Of a stretch of DNA of 64,000 nt, positions 36,485 to 46,565 are shown piece after piece. Source of the DNA: Thermococcus onnurineus NA1 (GTDB taxonomy: Archaea; Methanobacteriota_B; Thermococci; Thermococcales; Thermococcaceae); the NCBI RefSeq assembly GCF_000018365.1, contig NC_011529.1, forward strand, positions 310,001-374,000, read 5' to 3'. The position numbers and the translations under genes were made by a program. Below the pieces are notes generated by a model. That model was not told where the DNA came from. It searched no databases and saw nothing but the letters and a program-made list of their open reading frames with translations. The number at the start of each line of letters is the position of its first letter. Positions within the stretch are counted from its first letter, which is position 1.

Positions 36485-37279
36485 ATGATATCCCGTTTGG
36501 TTTCACATATCCCTCACATTTTATTCAAGCCCGCCTACGACCTCTATGAAAGCTACCTTCTCGACAAGGTTAAGGGAGGTCGCATTCCGAAGCACGTAGC
36601 TATAATAATGGACGGCAACAGGAGATGGGCCAGAAAGCTCGAAAAGCCCCCCTGGTATGGTCACCTTTTTGGTTCCCGAAAGCTCGAGGAGATTTTGGAA
36701 TGGTGCCGCGAGCTTGGAATAAGAACCCTTACCGTTTACGCCTTCTCCACGGAAAACTTCAGGCGTTCCCCGGAGGAGGTAAACGCCCTCATGAACCTCT
36801 TCGAGGAGAAGTTCCGTGAGCTCGTGAATGATGAGAGGATCCACAAGTACGGCATCCGTGTAAACGTTATAGGCAGAAAGGAGCTCCTCCCCGAGAATGT
36901 GAGAGAAGCTGCTGAAGAAGCCGAGAGGGTCACTAGGAAGTACAACAATTACACCCTCAACATAGCTTTGGCCTATGGTGGAAGGAGCGAGATAGCGGAC
37001 GCCGTGAAGGAGATAGTGGACGACGTTCTGGCCGGAAAGATAAGCCGGGAAGACATCGACGAGGATCTCATTAAGAAGTACCTCTACTATCCCAACATGC
37101 CTGACCCGGACATCGTGATAAGGACGGGTGGTGAAGTGAGGATAAGCAACTTCCTGCTCTATCAGATAGCCTACAGCGAGCTCTTCTTTGTTGATGTGTA
37201 CTTCCCTGAGTTCAGGAAGATAGACTTCCTCAGGATAATCCGCGAGTACCAGAAGCGGCAGAGGCGCTTTGGAAGGTAG
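36485..37279 (+). CDS. uppS: cis-Prenyltransferase (isoprenyl diphosphate synthase)
   Basis: This 264-residue enzyme makes long-chain polyprenyl diphosphate, the precursor of the dolichol-type lipid carrier for N-glycosylation. It has the family signature HVAIIMDGNRRWAR (region I, catalytic Asp), TVYAFSTENFRRSPEEV (region III) and PDPDIVIRTGGEVRISNFLLYQIAYSELFF (regions IV-V). It lies 6 nt downstream of the carbonic anhydrase gene. Confidence 0.95.
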   Translation: MISRLVSHIPHILFKPAYDLYESYLLDKVKGGRIPKHVAIIMDGNRRWARKLEKPPWYGHLFGSRKLEEILEWCRELGIRTLTVYAFSTENFRRSPEEVNALMNLFEEKFRELVNDERIHKYGIRVNVIGRKELLPENVREAAEEAERVTRKYNNYTLNIALAYGGRSEIADAVKEIVDDVLAGKISREDIDEDLIKKYLYYPNMPDPDIVIRTGGEVRISNFLLYQIAYSELFFVDVYFPEFRKIDFLRIIREYQKRQRRFGR

Positions 37280-37337
37280 CGTTCTTTAATTGGGACCTTC
37301 TTCTGGCAGAACCACCCTTTTTAAAATTTTCCGCTAA

Positions 37338-37347
37338 AGCTTATTAA
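37338..37347 (+). promoter_or_regulatory. Probable TATA box of the TIP26 gene
   Basis: GCTTATTAAC lies about 35-40 nt before the ATG at 37380. A second AT-rich box (TTTTTAAAATTT, 37317-37328) is an alternative. A GGTGGTGA ribosome site precedes the start. Confidence 0.45.
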
Positions 37348-37379
37348 CATTGGACGAGATTTTTCCACGGTGGTGATCA

Positions 37380-38060
37380 ATGAACTACGAGGAGCTCAGC
37401 CCGAGGATCAAAAAAGTTTATGCGCAAGTGAGATACCTTGATGACTATCACTGGAAGATCGAGGGTGACAGGATAATCGGAATTCACAAGAAGAGCAACG
37501 TTAGAATCACCATAGACGTCGCTGACAACAAGGAACACGCCGAGAAGCTCTCAGAGAAGAAAGCCGATGGAATCAGGATAATCGCGATTCCTGACAAGAA
37601 CGTGTTCTACATTCACAACGGGGCTTTCATTCTCACTTACCGCTACCTAAAGGCCACTCTTGCAGACATAAACGACCACATAGTCTGGAGCGGCTTTAAG
37701 GTCGTCGAAGGAGAGGGCGGCCTTATTCAGGAAGACTTCTACGAGTACCTCGGAGGAGTGCTTGTCCAGCACATAAAGAACAACATGCTCACCGGCCAGG
37801 ACTACGTTTTCTGGCAGTTCTACAAGTGCGAGCAGTGTGGCAAGTACGTGGACGTCGAAAGCCTTGAGAGTCACCTCAAGGGACACGGAATAAAGCACCA
37901 TGAGAAGGGCGAGGAGAAGTACGAGGTCTTTGAGATAAACTTCCGGGAAAGAAAGGTCTACGACAAGTACGGCAAGGAAGTGCCCATGGAAAAATTCAGT
38001 GAAGAGGCCAGAGACTTTCTCAATGAAATAATGGCTGGCATGACGGGCCCCATTGAGTGA
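37380..38060 (+). CDS. TBP-interacting protein TIP26
   Basis: This 226-residue protein is the Thermococcales TBP-interacting protein. The Thermococcus kodakarensis TIP26 binds TATA-binding protein and inhibits its binding to the TATA box. It begins [20 protein letters not shown]. The N-terminal nuclease-like alpha/beta domain ends near residue 140, followed by a zinc finger [20 protein letters not shown] and a C-terminal helical segment. It is thus a likely global negative regulator of transcription. Length and sequence agree with the known protein. Confidence 0.93.
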   Translation: MNYEELSPRIKKVYAQVRYLDDYHWKIEGDRIIGIHKKSNVRITIDVADNKEHAEKLSEKKADGIRIIAIPDKNVFYIHNGAFILTYRYLKATLADINDHIVWSGFKVVEGEGGLIQEDFYEYLGGVLVQHIKNNMLTGQDYVFWQFYKCEQCGKYVDVESLESHLKGHGIKHHEKGEEKYEVFEINFRERKVYDKYGKEVPMEKFSEEARDFLNEIMAGMTGPIE

Positions 38061-38134
38061 TTCCTTCTTTTTTCTGTTGATGCAATCAGCGGGCTGGAAT
38101 CCAGTATACAGCGTTCGTGGAGGTGATGGCAGTG

Positions 38135-38869
38135 ATGGAGATGAACGTCATTGACATCTTCCGCAAGGAGGACTTTTCCGGTTCAACAGTTAGCATAATT
38201 TATGACGCCTACTCTTCCGCCTGGCAAATTTCTTTGTTGCTCTTGCGCTATGGTTTGGAAAACGGATACTTTGGAATCGTCTCAAACTACACCATCCCAC
38301 TGAATGCGTTTATGAGAAAGGCAGGGACTGTTGGCCTCAATGTCATAGAAGCGCTGAAGAATGGAGAGATGGCAATAATAGACCTCTTTGGTTCAAGGTA
38401 CCTCTCAAGGGAGGACATTCCAAACGTCTTCTACCTCGATAAGGTCGAGCCAGAAACTCTGAATCCGAAGATCGAACGCATATATACCACCAATTTGAAG
38501 GAATATCTCTCGGAGAAGCCAGCACTTCGCCTGATATACACTCTCGATGGTGCATCCCTCATGCTGGGTGAAGATAACACCCTAAAGCTTTTGAACCAGA
38601 CCCTCGCTTCAAGGAGCATTGAGCTTCCCAACTCCACGCTGATTCTTGCCATCAATCAGGACGTAGTCTCCCGGCGCTTTGTTGCGTGGGTAGCAAGCAT
38701 AAGTGATTACGTTATTCTTGCAAGGTCTCGGCTTGACGAAGATGGTCCAAGAGAGTTCCTTTATCTGATAACAGCTCCATACGAAGAGTTTGAGCCAACG
38801 GCCTATTCCTTCAGAGTCACAAAAGACAAAGGAATAGAAAAGCTAAAGGTACGAAAGATTAGCCCCTGA
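38135..38869 (+). CDS. RecA/KaiC-like protein lacking a P-loop (DUF257-like)
   Basis: This 244-residue protein has the strand-helix order of a RecA/KaiC core. The place of Walker A reads [19 protein letters not shown], with no GxxxxGKT, and the Walker B-like strand is [10 protein letters not shown]. This suggests a P-loop-degenerate paralogue; it also recalls the Thermococcales DUF257 proteins. The ATG at 38135, 9 nt after GGAGGTG (38119-38125), is chosen over the GTG at 38117. Its end overlaps convergent thrS by 11 nt. The function is unknown. Confidence 0.6.
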   Translation: MEMNVIDIFRKEDFSGSTVSIIYDAYSSAWQISLLLLRYGLENGYFGIVSNYTIPLNAFMRKAGTVGLNVIEALKNGEMAIIDLFGSRYLSREDIPNVFYLDKVEPETLNPKIERIYTTNLKEYLSEKPALRLIYTLDGASLMLGEDNTLKLLNQTLASRSIELPNSTLILAINQDVVSRRFVAWVASISDYVILARSRLDEDGPREFLYLITAPYEEFEPTAYSFRVTKDKGIEKLKVRKISP

Positions 38870-40742
38870 ACTTGGGCCTCTTCGAGAGGAGAAGCGGCAG
38901 CGGCCTCGGCTTGTAGGGGAAGCCCTCAGTCTGGCTCCTTATCTCCCTTATGAGGTCCTCGAGCTGCATCTCACCCTGCTTTCCGTCGCTCCTTCTTCTG
39001 ACGGTTATCGTGTTCTGCTCCTTCTCGTTTCTGCCGACGACGATAACGTAGGGAATCCACTCCTTCTCGGCCTTTCTTATCTTCTTGTTGAGCCTGTCGG
39101 AGGTGTCATCAACGTCGACGCGAATCTTGGCACCCTCGAGCTTTCCTGCAACGTAGAGTGCGTAGTCGAGAACTTCCTCGCTGACAGGAATGACACGGAC
39201 CTGTATCGGGCTGAGCCAGAGCGGGAACATCGGTTTGATGCCCTTGGACTGGAGCTTGGCCTGCTTCTCGAGGATTGCGTACATAACCCTCTCGATGGCG
39301 CCGCTCGGCGAGCAGTGAAGGATGAGCGGGTACTTCTCCTTGCCGTCCTCGTCGTAGTAGGTTATGCCGAACCTTTCGGCGTTCTCAACGTCTATCTGGA
39401 CGGTGCTAAGGGCAGCAGCCTTGTCGAGGTTGTCCACGAAGTTGAACTCAAACTTGAGTATGAAGTAGAAGAACCTCTGCTTCCACATCTCTATCAGGAC
39501 GGGCTTGCCTATTATCTTTGCCAGCTCGACGATGAAATCTCTGTTCTCGTTCCAGAAGTCTTCGGTGAACCTTATGGCCACCTCGTAGTCCTCTGGAGTT
39601 AGTCCAACGCCCTTAAGAACTTCCATACTGAGTTTGTACTGCTTCTTGAACTCGGCCATGGCCTGTTTGAGGTCCCTGGCGACGGTGTGCATATCGGGCA
39701 TCGTGAAGGCCCTAAGTCTTCTGAGGCCGGAAAGCTCACCGCTCTTCTCGCGCCTGAAAGAGTATCTAGTCAGTTCATACATCCTCAACGGCAGGTTGCG
39801 GTAGCTTATAATGGCATCCTTCTTGATGAGGAACTGGCCGAAACAGGCAGCAAAGCGGAGGAAGAACTTCTTGTCACCGCTCTTAACGATGTACTGCCTC
39901 GCCGGGAAGCGGTTGAGGTACTTTTCAAGCGCTGGGTGCTCGAAGTCGTACATAATCGGGGTCTCGACTTCCATCGCCCCGTACTCAACGACCTTCTCCG
40001 TGACGTACTGCTCCAGCAGTCCCTTGATGAGCCTGCCCTTCGGGTAGTAGCGTAGGTTTCCGGGGTCGCTTCCTGGTTCGTAGTCAACGAGCTCCTGCTC
40101 GAGCATTATCCTGACGTGTGGTGGCTCCCTGTCAGCGATACGGCTCTTGCTTATCTCGTAGTTGGCGAACTTTCTGAGGTTCTCGTGGCCGGTGAAGTCG
40201 AACTTGTCAACCTCTATGAGCTCACCTTCGGGGGTTAGGATGTACCAGTAGCTGACGAGTTCTTCCTCCTCTTTCTTGAGGGCCTCTGGAATCTCCTCCT
40301 CGGCCTTGGCTTCGCCGCTCGGGACTATCGTCCTGCTGAGTTCTGCCAGTGGGTGGCCCTTACAAGAGAGCTTGAAGGCCTTGTAGTAGCCGAAGGGGGC
40401 GCGCTTGACATTGAAGCCCTCCTCCCTGAGCTTCTCTTCGACCTCCCTAAGAACCTCCAGGGCAATGTCTGGCTTGGCCAGCTCACTGCTGAGGTGGGCA
40501 AAGGGATAGACGAAGACATTCTCGGCTTTAACCTGGGAGGCAACATCTTTGATTTCGTTAACGGCCTTCTCGACAACCTCATCGGGATTGGTCTCATCGA
40601 CTTTTTCAACGCTTATGAAAACCGCCAGAACCTCCTCCAGGCGGCCTTTCTTCTGCTCCTCGCTTATTGGCTCTGGGTTTTTCAAGGCCTTGTCTTTGAC
40701 CTCGTACTCCAAATAGTCGCTGTGTATTAGAAGCATTCTCAT
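38859..40742 (-). CDS. thrS: Threonyl-tRNA synthetase, archaeal type
   Basis: This 627-residue class II synthetase has the archaeal N-terminal editing domain (about 1-145, related to D-aminoacyl-tRNA deacylase; [15 protein letters not shown] at its start) that removes Ser mischarged onto tRNA-Thr. The catalytic core contains [11 protein letters not shown] and [30 protein letters not shown] (motif 2), and motif 3 is in [14 protein letters not shown]. The C-terminal anticodon-binding domain follows. Start 40742 is preferred over 40766, whose extra residues are WW-rich and unlike the family. Confidence 0.95.
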   Translation of the reverse strand: MRMLLIHSDYLEYEVKDKALKNPEPISEEQKKGRLEEVLAVFISVEKVDETNPDEVVEKAVNEIKDVASQVKAENVFVYPFAHLSSELAKPDIALEVLREVEEKLREEGFNVKRAPFGYYKAFKLSCKGHPLAELSRTIVPSGEAKAEEEIPEALKKEEEELVSYWYILTPEGELIEVDKFDFTGHENLRKFANYEISKSRIADREPPHVRIMLEQELVDYEPGSDPGNLRYYPKGRLIKGLLEQYVTEKVVEYGAMEVETPIMYDFEHPALEKYLNRFPARQYIVKSGDKKFFLRFAACFGQFLIKKDAIISYRNLPLRMYELTRYSFRREKSGELSGLRRLRAFTMPDMHTVARDLKQAMAEFKKQYKLSMEVLKGVGLTPEDYEVAIRFTEDFWNENRDFIVELAKIIGKPVLIEMWKQRFFYFILKFEFNFVDNLDKAAALSTVQIDVENAERFGITYYDEDGKEKYPLILHCSPSGAIERVMYAILEKQAKLQSKGIKPMFPLWLSPIQVRVIPVSEEVLDYALYVAGKLEGAKIRVDVDDTSDRLNKKIRKAEKEWIPYVIVVGRNEKEQNTITVRRRSDGKQGEMQLEDLIREIRSQTEGFPYKPRPLPLLLSKRPKFRG

Positions 40743-40794
40743 CCTTAACCACCACCATAGGCTCAATTGGAATTACTAAAACTTTTCCCCTTGG

Positions 40795-40805
40795 CTTTAT
40801 AAATT
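40795..40805 (+). promoter_or_regulatory. TATA box of the csl4-DUF2067-rpoL operon
   Basis: CTTTATAAATT lies about 60 nt before the ATG at 40863. A nearer TTAAAAAAT (40823-40832) could also serve. Confidence 0.5.
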
Positions 40806-40862
40806 CTCCCGCGTGGCAAAGACTTAAAAAATCCTGACGGGAACTCCCATGGAGGTGGGAGA

Positions 40863-41450
40863 ATGGATGAAAAGAAAGGCGTAAAAAACGGCGACCTCGT
40901 TCTTCCTGGAGATTACCTCGGTGTCATCGAGGAATATCTCCCTGGTGAAGGTGTCAAGGAGGAAAACGGAGAGCTCTACGCCATCAGGGCCGGAAAGGTA
41001 AGGATAGACCCAGACAGGATGGAAATCAGTATTGAACCTGTCACCGATACGCCCCCTCTCCCACAGATAGGCGACGTCGTTATCGCCAAGGTCATAGAGG
41101 TCAAGCCCCAGGCTGCGATAGTCCAGCTCGTTAAAATTGAGGGCAGAAATGATAGGGAGATAGCTACCTCGAAGCTCGCCGGGATACACGTCTCTCAGGT
41201 CAGAGACGGCTACGTAGAGAGCATGACCAACGAGTTCAAGATAGGGGACATAGTTCGCGCTAAAGTCATCGCTAACGAGAAGAGCCCCATACAGCTCTCC
41301 ACAAAGGGCTACGACCTTGGTGTTATATACGCCCTCTGTTCCAGATGCAGAGCACCGCTCGTGAGGAGGGGTAACCAGCTCGTCTGCCCAAGGTGTGGCC
41401 ATGTTGAGACTAGGAAGCTCTCATCCCTGTACAGAAAGCTGAAGGTGTGA
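40863..41450 (+). CDS. csl4: Exosome RNA-binding subunit Csl4
   Basis: This 195-residue cap protein of the archaeal RNA exosome has an N-terminal domain (LVLPGDYLGVIEEYLPGEG), a central S1 domain (about 65-145, with IGDVVIAKVIEVKPQAAIV and FKIGDIVRAKVI) and a C-terminal zinc ribbon CSRCRAPLVRRGNQLVCPRCG. It recruits substrates and DnaG to the Rrp41/Rrp42 core. It is the first gene of an operon with DUF2067 and rpoL; its TGA is 3 nt before the next ATG. Confidence 0.95.
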   Translation: MDEKKGVKNGDLVLPGDYLGVIEEYLPGEGVKEENGELYAIRAGKVRIDPDRMEISIEPVTDTPPLPQIGDVVIAKVIEVKPQAAIVQLVKIEGRNDREIATSKLAGIHVSQVRDGYVESMTNEFKIGDIVRAKVIANEKSPIQLSTKGYDLGVIYALCSRCRAPLVRRGNQLVCPRCGHVETRKLSSLYRKLKV

Positions 41451-41452
41451 AC

Positions 41453-42085
41453 ATGGCGAGGGCGAAGAAGGTAATAACCATTCACGTTCGCGATGATAGA
41501 GAGAAGGAGGAGTTCCTCAGGGAACTCCAGAGACTCCGCCTGCCGGCTTTCATCTACGTCCACGGGAAGCTCAACGACCTAAAAATAAACATCCAGGGCA
41601 CGAAGGAGGAGATACGAGATGCCATCCACAAGATCAGGGAGATACACAACCGCGTTAGGGCCAAGCTCTATCCCGACAGGCGCGGACTCTACCGCTACAC
41701 TATAGATGACCTGTTCAGAGAAGCTGGGGCCAGTGTCTCGACGCCGATACTCCTCAAAACCCTCGAGCTCCTCGGAGAGACTGTGGAAGTCAAGGATGGG
41801 GAGCTGGTAACGTCGATGCCCTGGGAGGAAATCGTGGAACTCGTTGAGACCCTCGGCGAGTACCTCTCGGATATATCCCTCCAGACGACCAGACAGATAA
41901 GGGAGGTCATCCTGCCGGTTGCGGTGGTCTACGACATGGATCCATCCGAGGTTACAGACCTGCTTTTGGAGCTCGGCTTGGCGGAGTGGAAAGAGGATAA
42001 GTTTAAATACGAACTGGTGAAGAACAAGGATCAGGCGCTGGAGATACTGCTTAACCATCTGAAGGGTGAGGAAAATGAGGATTGA
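41453..42085 (+). CDS. DUF2067 protein
   Basis: This 210-residue archaeal protein of unknown function starts [20 protein letters not shown]. It has a possible KH-like alpha-beta start, a helical middle region ([25 protein letters not shown]) and a tail ([24 protein letters not shown]). Its regular position between csl4 and rpoL suggests a role in RNA metabolism or transcription, which is inference. A GTG at 41447 is an alternative start. Its last 11 nt overlap rpoL. Confidence 0.8.
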   Translation: MARAKKVITIHVRDDREKEEFLRELQRLRLPAFIYVHGKLNDLKINIQGTKEEIRDAIHKIREIHNRVRAKLYPDRRGLYRYTIDDLFREAGASVSTPILLKTLELLGETVEVKDGELVTSMPWEEIVELVETLGEYLSDISLQTTRQIREVILPVAVVYDMDPSEVTDLLLELGLAEWKEDKFKYELVKNKDQALEILLNHLKGEENED

Positions 42086-42362
42086 GGTCATCAAGCGTGA
42101 GGAAAACGTCCTTGAGTTCTACCTTGAGGGAGAGGACCATACCTTCGCCAACCTGCTCAACGAGGTGCTTCACGAAAACGAGCACGTCACCTTCGCAGGC
42201 TACACCATTGAACACCCAGTGCTAATGGCGAGGAAGCCGAAGTTCAGGGTTGTCACCGACGGCAAGATAACCCCAGAGCAGGTCCTCGAGGAGGCGGCGC
42301 AGAAGATATTCGACAGGGCTAGGGCAGTTCTCGAGGCCTGGAAAGAGGTCCTGGGCGAGTGA
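42075..42362 (+). CDS. rpoL: RNA polymerase subunit Rpo11 (L)
   Basis: This 95-residue subunit pairs with Rpo3 (D) to form the assembly platform of archaeal RNA polymerase. Hallmarks: [35 protein letters not shown] and a C-terminal helix. The ATG at 42075 with GGGTGAGG upstream gives the standard length; the GTG at 42066 would add three residues. It overlaps the DUF2067 end and closes the operon. Confidence 0.96.
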   Translation: MRIEVIKREENVLEFYLEGEDHTFANLLNEVLHENEHVTFAGYTIEHPVLMARKPKFRVVTDGKITPEQVLEEAAQKIFDRARAVLEAWKEVLGE

Positions 42363-42464
42363 GCCCCACTCTTTTCTAATTTCTAGTCTACATCCAAAAC
42401 CCTTAAATCCTGGACTGTTCTAACTTTAAGTTGAAACATTTCGACCTTTCGTGAGGTGGAATGA

Positions 42465-43784
42465 TTGAAGCATCCTCCGGCAGCGCTAATTGCTGTGATC
42501 CTTCTAGGGCTTGTGGTGAGGCTCGTACTTGCCCCTTATTCGGCCGGCAGCGACCTGGCCCAGTTCTACGGCTTTGCAGGAACGATGCTGGAGTATAAGA
42601 CCTGTTTCTATGCCTATGCCGATTCAATTGGCCACATTGGGGAGGGCTGGCCCTATCCTTGGCCCTATGTCTACGGTCCGGTTCTGGCGTACCTTCTCGC
42701 GCTGATCCGCTCAATTGTTGGGGGCTCTGTCGAGGCCTTTTGGAGCGGGGAAACATACTACGTTTACGTTGACCCAACTTGGGCTTTCTCCATCAAACTG
42801 GTTTTCATAGCTGCGGACACCTTCGCGGCCGTTACCCTGTACCTCCTTCTCAGGGGACGGGGCGAAAAAGTTGCCGTCCTCGGAACGGTTCTATACTATC
42901 TGAATCCGGTAACTATTTACGTTTCAGCAGTCTACGGTATGTTCGACCAGTTAGCTCTCCTCTTCTTCCTGCTTGGCCTCTACATATCGACCAGGAGAGA
43001 AAAGCTCCCCTACGCGCTCTATGGCTTTACCCTAACTGTCAAGCACACCCTCCTTTTTCCGGTCCTCGTTTCCCTCTGGGATGCCCTTCTTGATGGGAAG
43101 TCGGGCGTTAAGAGGCTTGCCCTCTTTTTCTTCGGTGCTTTGATTCCTTTCTTTCCGATGTTACTCCTTTGTCCTTCAAGCCTCCGTTCTCTTCCCGAGC
43201 TTCTAGGAGGAATGCGAGTTGGCTACACGCTACCGATTTCTTACAGCTTGAACGGAGTTTCGAGCCTAGCCACATACCTCCATCAGACGAGAGGAATTGA
43301 TACGCTGGTTTTTCTCGAGCGCTGGTACATTCCCGCGGCCCTTCTATTTGCACTCGTCTTCCTGAGACATGCATTTGAGAAGGATTTGTTCGTCTCGACT
43401 TCTCTTGCCTACCTCGTTTTCGTTGCCACTTTCTGGAGGGTTAATCCCCAGTACCTAGCCCCTCTCGTGGCTTTCCTTATTATTATTGCTTTTCGGATAG
43501 GGGGTTTCTCTTCGGCTCTAGCTTTGGGAACTGCAATCTATACCGGTTTCTGGCCCATAATGCATCCCACTTCCTTCTGGTTCCACGTGCACCTGCGAAA
43601 TCCCAACTGGGGGATGGTGGCCCTGATGGACCGTCTAACGCTTAGAATTTTCAGCGACGAGGCCTACGTCGCCTATAGCCTCGGTCTGACGGTCCTTCTC
43701 TACACTATAATCCTGACTTCAACGGTCCCACACCTCAAAAACCTTAAAGCCTGGCTCTCCGAGAAGGGGTGGGTGAGAGCTTGA
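42465..43784 (+). CDS. GT-C-type membrane glycosyltransferase
   Basis: This 439-residue protein has about 11 membrane helices. After the first helix comes the GT-C type loop with acidic residue ([17 protein letters not shown]), then [16 protein letters not shown] and later [42 protein letters not shown] and [11 protein letters not shown]. The pattern fits DUF2029/mannosyltransferase-like enzymes that use polyprenyl-phosphate sugars outside the membrane. It starts at TTG 42465 with GAGGTGG upstream; an ATG at 42461 is out of frame. It is coupled by TTGA overlap to the next gene. Confidence 0.8.
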   Translation: MKHPPAALIAVILLGLVVRLVLAPYSAGSDLAQFYGFAGTMLEYKTCFYAYADSIGHIGEGWPYPWPYVYGPVLAYLLALIRSIVGGSVEAFWSGETYYVYVDPTWAFSIKLVFIAADTFAAVTLYLLLRGRGEKVAVLGTVLYYLNPVTIYVSAVYGMFDQLALLFFLLGLYISTRREKLPYALYGFTLTVKHTLLFPVLVSLWDALLDGKSGVKRLALFFFGALIPFFPMLLLCPSSLRSLPELLGGMRVGYTLPISYSLNGVSSLATYLHQTRGIDTLVFLERWYIPAALLFALVFLRHAFEKDLFVSTSLAYLVFVATFWRVNPQYLAPLVAFLIIIAFRIGGFSSALALGTAIYTGFWPIMHPTSFWFHVHLRNPNWGMVALMDRLTLRIFSDEAYVAYSLGLTVLLYTIILTSTVPHLKNLKAWLSEKGWVRA

Positions 43785-44167
43785 AGTACGAGAGGAACTT
43801 CACGGACAAGGGACTGTCAAAGTTTGGCGATTCACTGATCAACTTCGTATTCTCGCTGGCCTTAAGCGAGTACCTTGGAAGACCAACAGGCGAAAGGGTC
43901 CCGAACGCTTCCCTGAGCATCGCCCTCGAGCTCTCCGGTCTGAGGCACGTGGTTCCACCGAGGACTGATAAACACGGCAAGGGGGACATAGCGGAAGCCA
44001 TCTTTGCCTACGCCTGGCTTGAGGGGAAGATAACGGTTGAGGAAGCCGTGGAGATTTTGAAGGAAAACTTCACCGAGGATGTTACTCACTTCTCAAGGAG
44101 AAAAGAGGCGATAGGGAAGGCTTTTGCTGAGGTTTTCAAAGTTATAAAGGGAAGGCTGGACTTATAG
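43781..44167 (+). CDS. RNase III-like domain protein
   Basis: This 128-residue protein is made of the archaeal ribonuclease III-like fold: [27 protein letters not shown] contains the FGDSLIN helix equivalent to the RNase III signature (with D for metal). A later [20 protein letters not shown] has the second acidic set. No double-stranded RNA-binding domain is present. Several starts are possible; TTG 43781 overlaps the upstream stop as TTGA, while GTG 43769 would add four residues. The RNA target is unknown. Confidence 0.75.
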   Translation: MKYERNFTDKGLSKFGDSLINFVFSLALSEYLGRPTGERVPNASLSIALELSGLRHVVPPRTDKHGKGDIAEAIFAYAWLEGKITVEEAVEILKENFTEDVTHFSRRKEAIGKAFAEVFKVIKGRLDL

Positions 44168-44968
44168 GCTCGTCAGTAACTCTATAAGTCCCTGCTTCGT
44201 CGGCACCTTGGCGAACTTCTCTGGATCTTTGACCTTCAGCAGGAGAGGGACTTCGCCGAAGAGCCTGAGCACCTTTCCGAAGGGTATGTTCCCTTCACCG
44301 GGCATAAGGTGTAGGTCGCCGACACCATAAGCTAGGGCATCCTCGGGTTCAACCTGCGGGAAGAACTTTCCGAAGTTGTCATGTATCATGAGGATGACCG
44401 TCTTGTCGGTTCCGAGCTTGACGTCCTCGAGGAGCTTGTCAGCGTCTCCCTGGGCGCTCAGGAAGGCATGGGCGACGTCGAGTGCAAAGCCAACGTTCTC
44501 CCTATCAACGTTGTCGACGACGTAGAGGGTGTCCTTGACGCTGAAGGTGTTCTCGAGGGCTATCTTTATACCGAACGGGGCGACCATATCCGCCAACTGC
44601 TGGATGGCCTCTATCTCGAGGTCGAGCCTTCCGGTTCTGCCGCTCTGCATGACGATGACCTTAGCACCGAGCTTTATGGCGACGTCTGCTATAGCTCTCG
44701 CAACCCTGAAGTGCCGGGTATAGTAGATGTGGTCGCGCAGATTGACCGAGGTTGGCATCCTCACTATGTAGTCGATGCCAACGCCGCGGAGGGTCGTTTC
44801 TACGTTCCTGAGCTTCTTTTCGACGACGACACCGTTCTTGATAAGTCCAAGGGTGTGCGGGAATATCGAGACGAAGTCGTAGTTCTTTATCTTAACGTCG
44901 GCTAGAATCGAGGCGAGCGTCTTGTCCTTCGTGACGAAATGCGGATAAATCGTTACACCTATCTCCAT
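44162..44968 (-). CDS. Sugar-phosphate isomerase/epimerase (xylose isomerase-like TIM barrel)
   Basis: This 268-residue AP-endonuclease-2/xylose-isomerase-type barrel has an [15 protein letters not shown] strand (Glu ligand), [14 protein letters not shown] (Asp and His), [14 protein letters not shown] (His and Asp) and [13 protein letters not shown] (Glu). These are the metal ligands of COG1082. The substrate is unknown; endonuclease IV activity is less likely because the full ligand set of that family is not matched. The ATG at 44968 follows AGGTGGTAG. It overlaps the RNase III-like gene end by 6 nt. Confidence 0.85.
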   Translation of the reverse strand: MEIGVTIYPHFVTKDKTLASILADVKIKNYDFVSIFPHTLGLIKNGVVVEKKLRNVETTLRGVGIDYIVRMPTSVNLRDHIYYTRHFRVARAIADVAIKLGAKVIVMQSGRTGRLDLEIEAIQQLADMVAPFGIKIALENTFSVKDTLYVVDNVDRENVGFALDVAHAFLSAQGDADKLLEDVKLGTDKTVILMIHDNFGKFFPQVEPEDALAYGVGDLHLMPGEGNIPFGKVLRLFGEVPLLLKVKDPEKFAKVPTKQGLIELLTSL

Positions 44969-45023
44969 GCTACCACCTACACAAGAGTAGAGCGCTGGAT
45001 ATAAAAGCTTAGCGAGGGGCAGA

Positions 45024-45033
45024 GTTTAAAAGT
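45024..45033 (+). promoter_or_regulatory. TATA box of sppA
   Basis: GTTTAAAAGT lies about 35 nt before the ATG at 45063; GGGTGAG is the ribosome site. Confidence 0.6.
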
Positions 45034-45062
45034 TTCAGTCCAGACTATACGTGGGTGAGTGA

Positions 45063-46070
45063 ATGAGGGAAAACATCTGGAAATACATCTCGGCAATTCT
45101 CATTCTTCTCCTCGCGGCATCCAGCATAGCGGTTGTTCTGCTCTACATGCAGAACTCCGAGCTCCAGAACTACATACCTTCAAACGTCACAAACACGGTC
45201 ATAGTTGAAGGATCCATCAACGCAAGCTGCAACGTTACGGCCTACAAGCTCCAGTTAGACGAGCTCCAGAGGCAACTTGACTTCCTCAAAGCTCAGCTGA
45301 GGGAGCAGAACCTCCCCGAGGGCAACACCACCATAGCCATTGTTCCCATCTTCGGGCTTATCGACGAGTACACTGCCCTTAGTATTATCCCGGTTCTTAG
45401 AGACATCGCCGGGAATGATTCCATCGGGGGCGTCGTGCTGTGGATAGAGAGTCCCGGTGGCTATGTCGGTCCGGTGAGGGAGATATACGCCACTGTTAAG
45501 AAGCTCAACCTCATAAAGCCTGTCGTAGCTTATACCGGTGGGATAGCGGCTTCGGGAGGCTACTACATAGCGGTTGGGGCGGAGGAGATAATCGCCGACC
45601 CGCTTGCTGAGGTTGGGAGCATAGGGGTCATCTACGTCCACTATAACCTTCAGCAGAACTACGAGATGAACGGGATAAAGGTGGAGGTCTTCAAAACAGG
45701 CCCATACAAAGACATGGGCGCCGAGTGGAGGGGATTGACCGAAGAAGAGAAGGCTATGATAACCGAGAGTGTTGACACTTACTTCCAGGCCTTCCTCCAG
45801 GCCGTGAGCAGTGGCAGGGGCATGAGTCTCAACGAGACGAAGGAGTACGCTACCGGAAGGACGTGGTTTGCAATGAACGTCACCGGAAGCCTCGTAGATG
45901 AGACCGGTGACCTGGACTACGCTGTCAAGGTGCTTGGGGAGATGCTTAATGTAACCAACCCGAGAATAGTGATTTACAGCGGTCGCTCATCTTCGAACTT
46001 TGCCATATTCGGAAGCACGGCTCTCCTTCTTGACCCCCGCTATGTTGATCCCTACCTGAAAACGGGCTGA
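45063..46070 (+). CDS. sppA: Signal peptide peptidase SppA (S49)
   Basis: This 335-residue membrane-anchored serine protease degrades cleaved signal peptides. There is one N-terminal membrane helix (about 10-28), a short Asn-rich spacer, then the catalytic domain. The nucleophile S164 lies in GGIAASGGYYIA and the general base K216 in FKTGPYKDMG; their spacing (52) equals that of the Ser162/Lys214 dyad of the Thermococcus kodakarensis enzyme. It heads a forward run of three genes. Confidence 0.95.
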   Translation: MRENIWKYISAILILLLAASSIAVVLLYMQNSELQNYIPSNVTNTVIVEGSINASCNVTAYKLQLDELQRQLDFLKAQLREQNLPEGNTTIAIVPIFGLIDEYTALSIIPVLRDIAGNDSIGGVVLWIESPGGYVGPVREIYATVKKLNLIKPVVAYTGGIAASGGYYIAVGAEEIIADPLAEVGSIGVIYVHYNLQQNYEMNGIKVEVFKTGPYKDMGAEWRGLTEEEKAMITESVDTYFQAFLQAVSSGRGMSLNETKEYATGRTWFAMNVTGSLVDETGDLDYAVKVLGEMLNVTNPRIVIYSGRSSSNFAIFGSTALLLDPRYVDPYLKTG

Positions 46071-46082
46071 GGGGGTGGGAGC

Positions 46083-46565
46083 TTGCTGTGCGAGGAGAAG
46101 CTCGAGGTGTTTGAGAACGGCTTCGAGGATGGGAAGTTCAACCTCAGGATAGAGTTCTATGGGAGTGATGCCAGAAGAGTTCTGCTGGCCATCATAAGGG
46201 AGCTCTACCTGCCGGACTACGGCGAGGACTACGCCTACCCCTTCGAGTGCGCCAAGGAGTCCTGGGGCATCTATATGGACGCTGGCGAGATAACGGCCGA
46301 AGAGTTCAGGCCAAGCCCGATAAAGTTCCTAAACCAAAGTGTCCTCAACAGGCTTGAGAAGGTCCTCGCGGGGATAAATGCTCCGGAAGAGGTTAAAGAT
46401 GCCATCGACTTTGAGAAAGCCGAGATCCACAAGCTCAAGAAAGGTTTATTAGTCCTTGGGAAGAACTTCATCCTTGACGAGGGCAGGGGAGTGCTCTTCG
46501 TCTTTAACAAGCCAAGCGCGAGAGAGTTGATACTCAAGTACCTGGGGATGTTGGATGGAGCTTGA
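46083..46565 (+). CDS. PH1570-like protein of unknown function
   Basis: This 160-residue soluble protein starts at TTG (MLCEEKLEVFENGF). It has an alpha/beta opening (FNLRIEFYGSDARRVLLAIIRELYLPDYG) and a C-terminal part ending VLFVFNKPSARELILKYLG. It resembles the Pyrococcus PH1570-type proteins, whose role is unknown. The ribosome site is GGGGGTGGGA. Its end overlaps the AI-2E gene by 11 nt, so the two are coupled. Confidence 0.7.
   Translation: MLCEEKLEVFENGFEDGKFNLRIEFYGSDARRVLLAIIRELYLPDYGEDYAYPFECAKESWGIYMDAGEITAEEFRPSPIKFLNQSVLNRLEKVLAGINAPEEVKDAIDFEKAEIHKLKKGLLVLGKNFILDEGRGVLFVFNKPSARELILKYLGMLDGA

Noticed and set aside
38135..38869. Active KaiC/RadA ATPase
   Set aside because: No GxxxxGK(T/S) is present.
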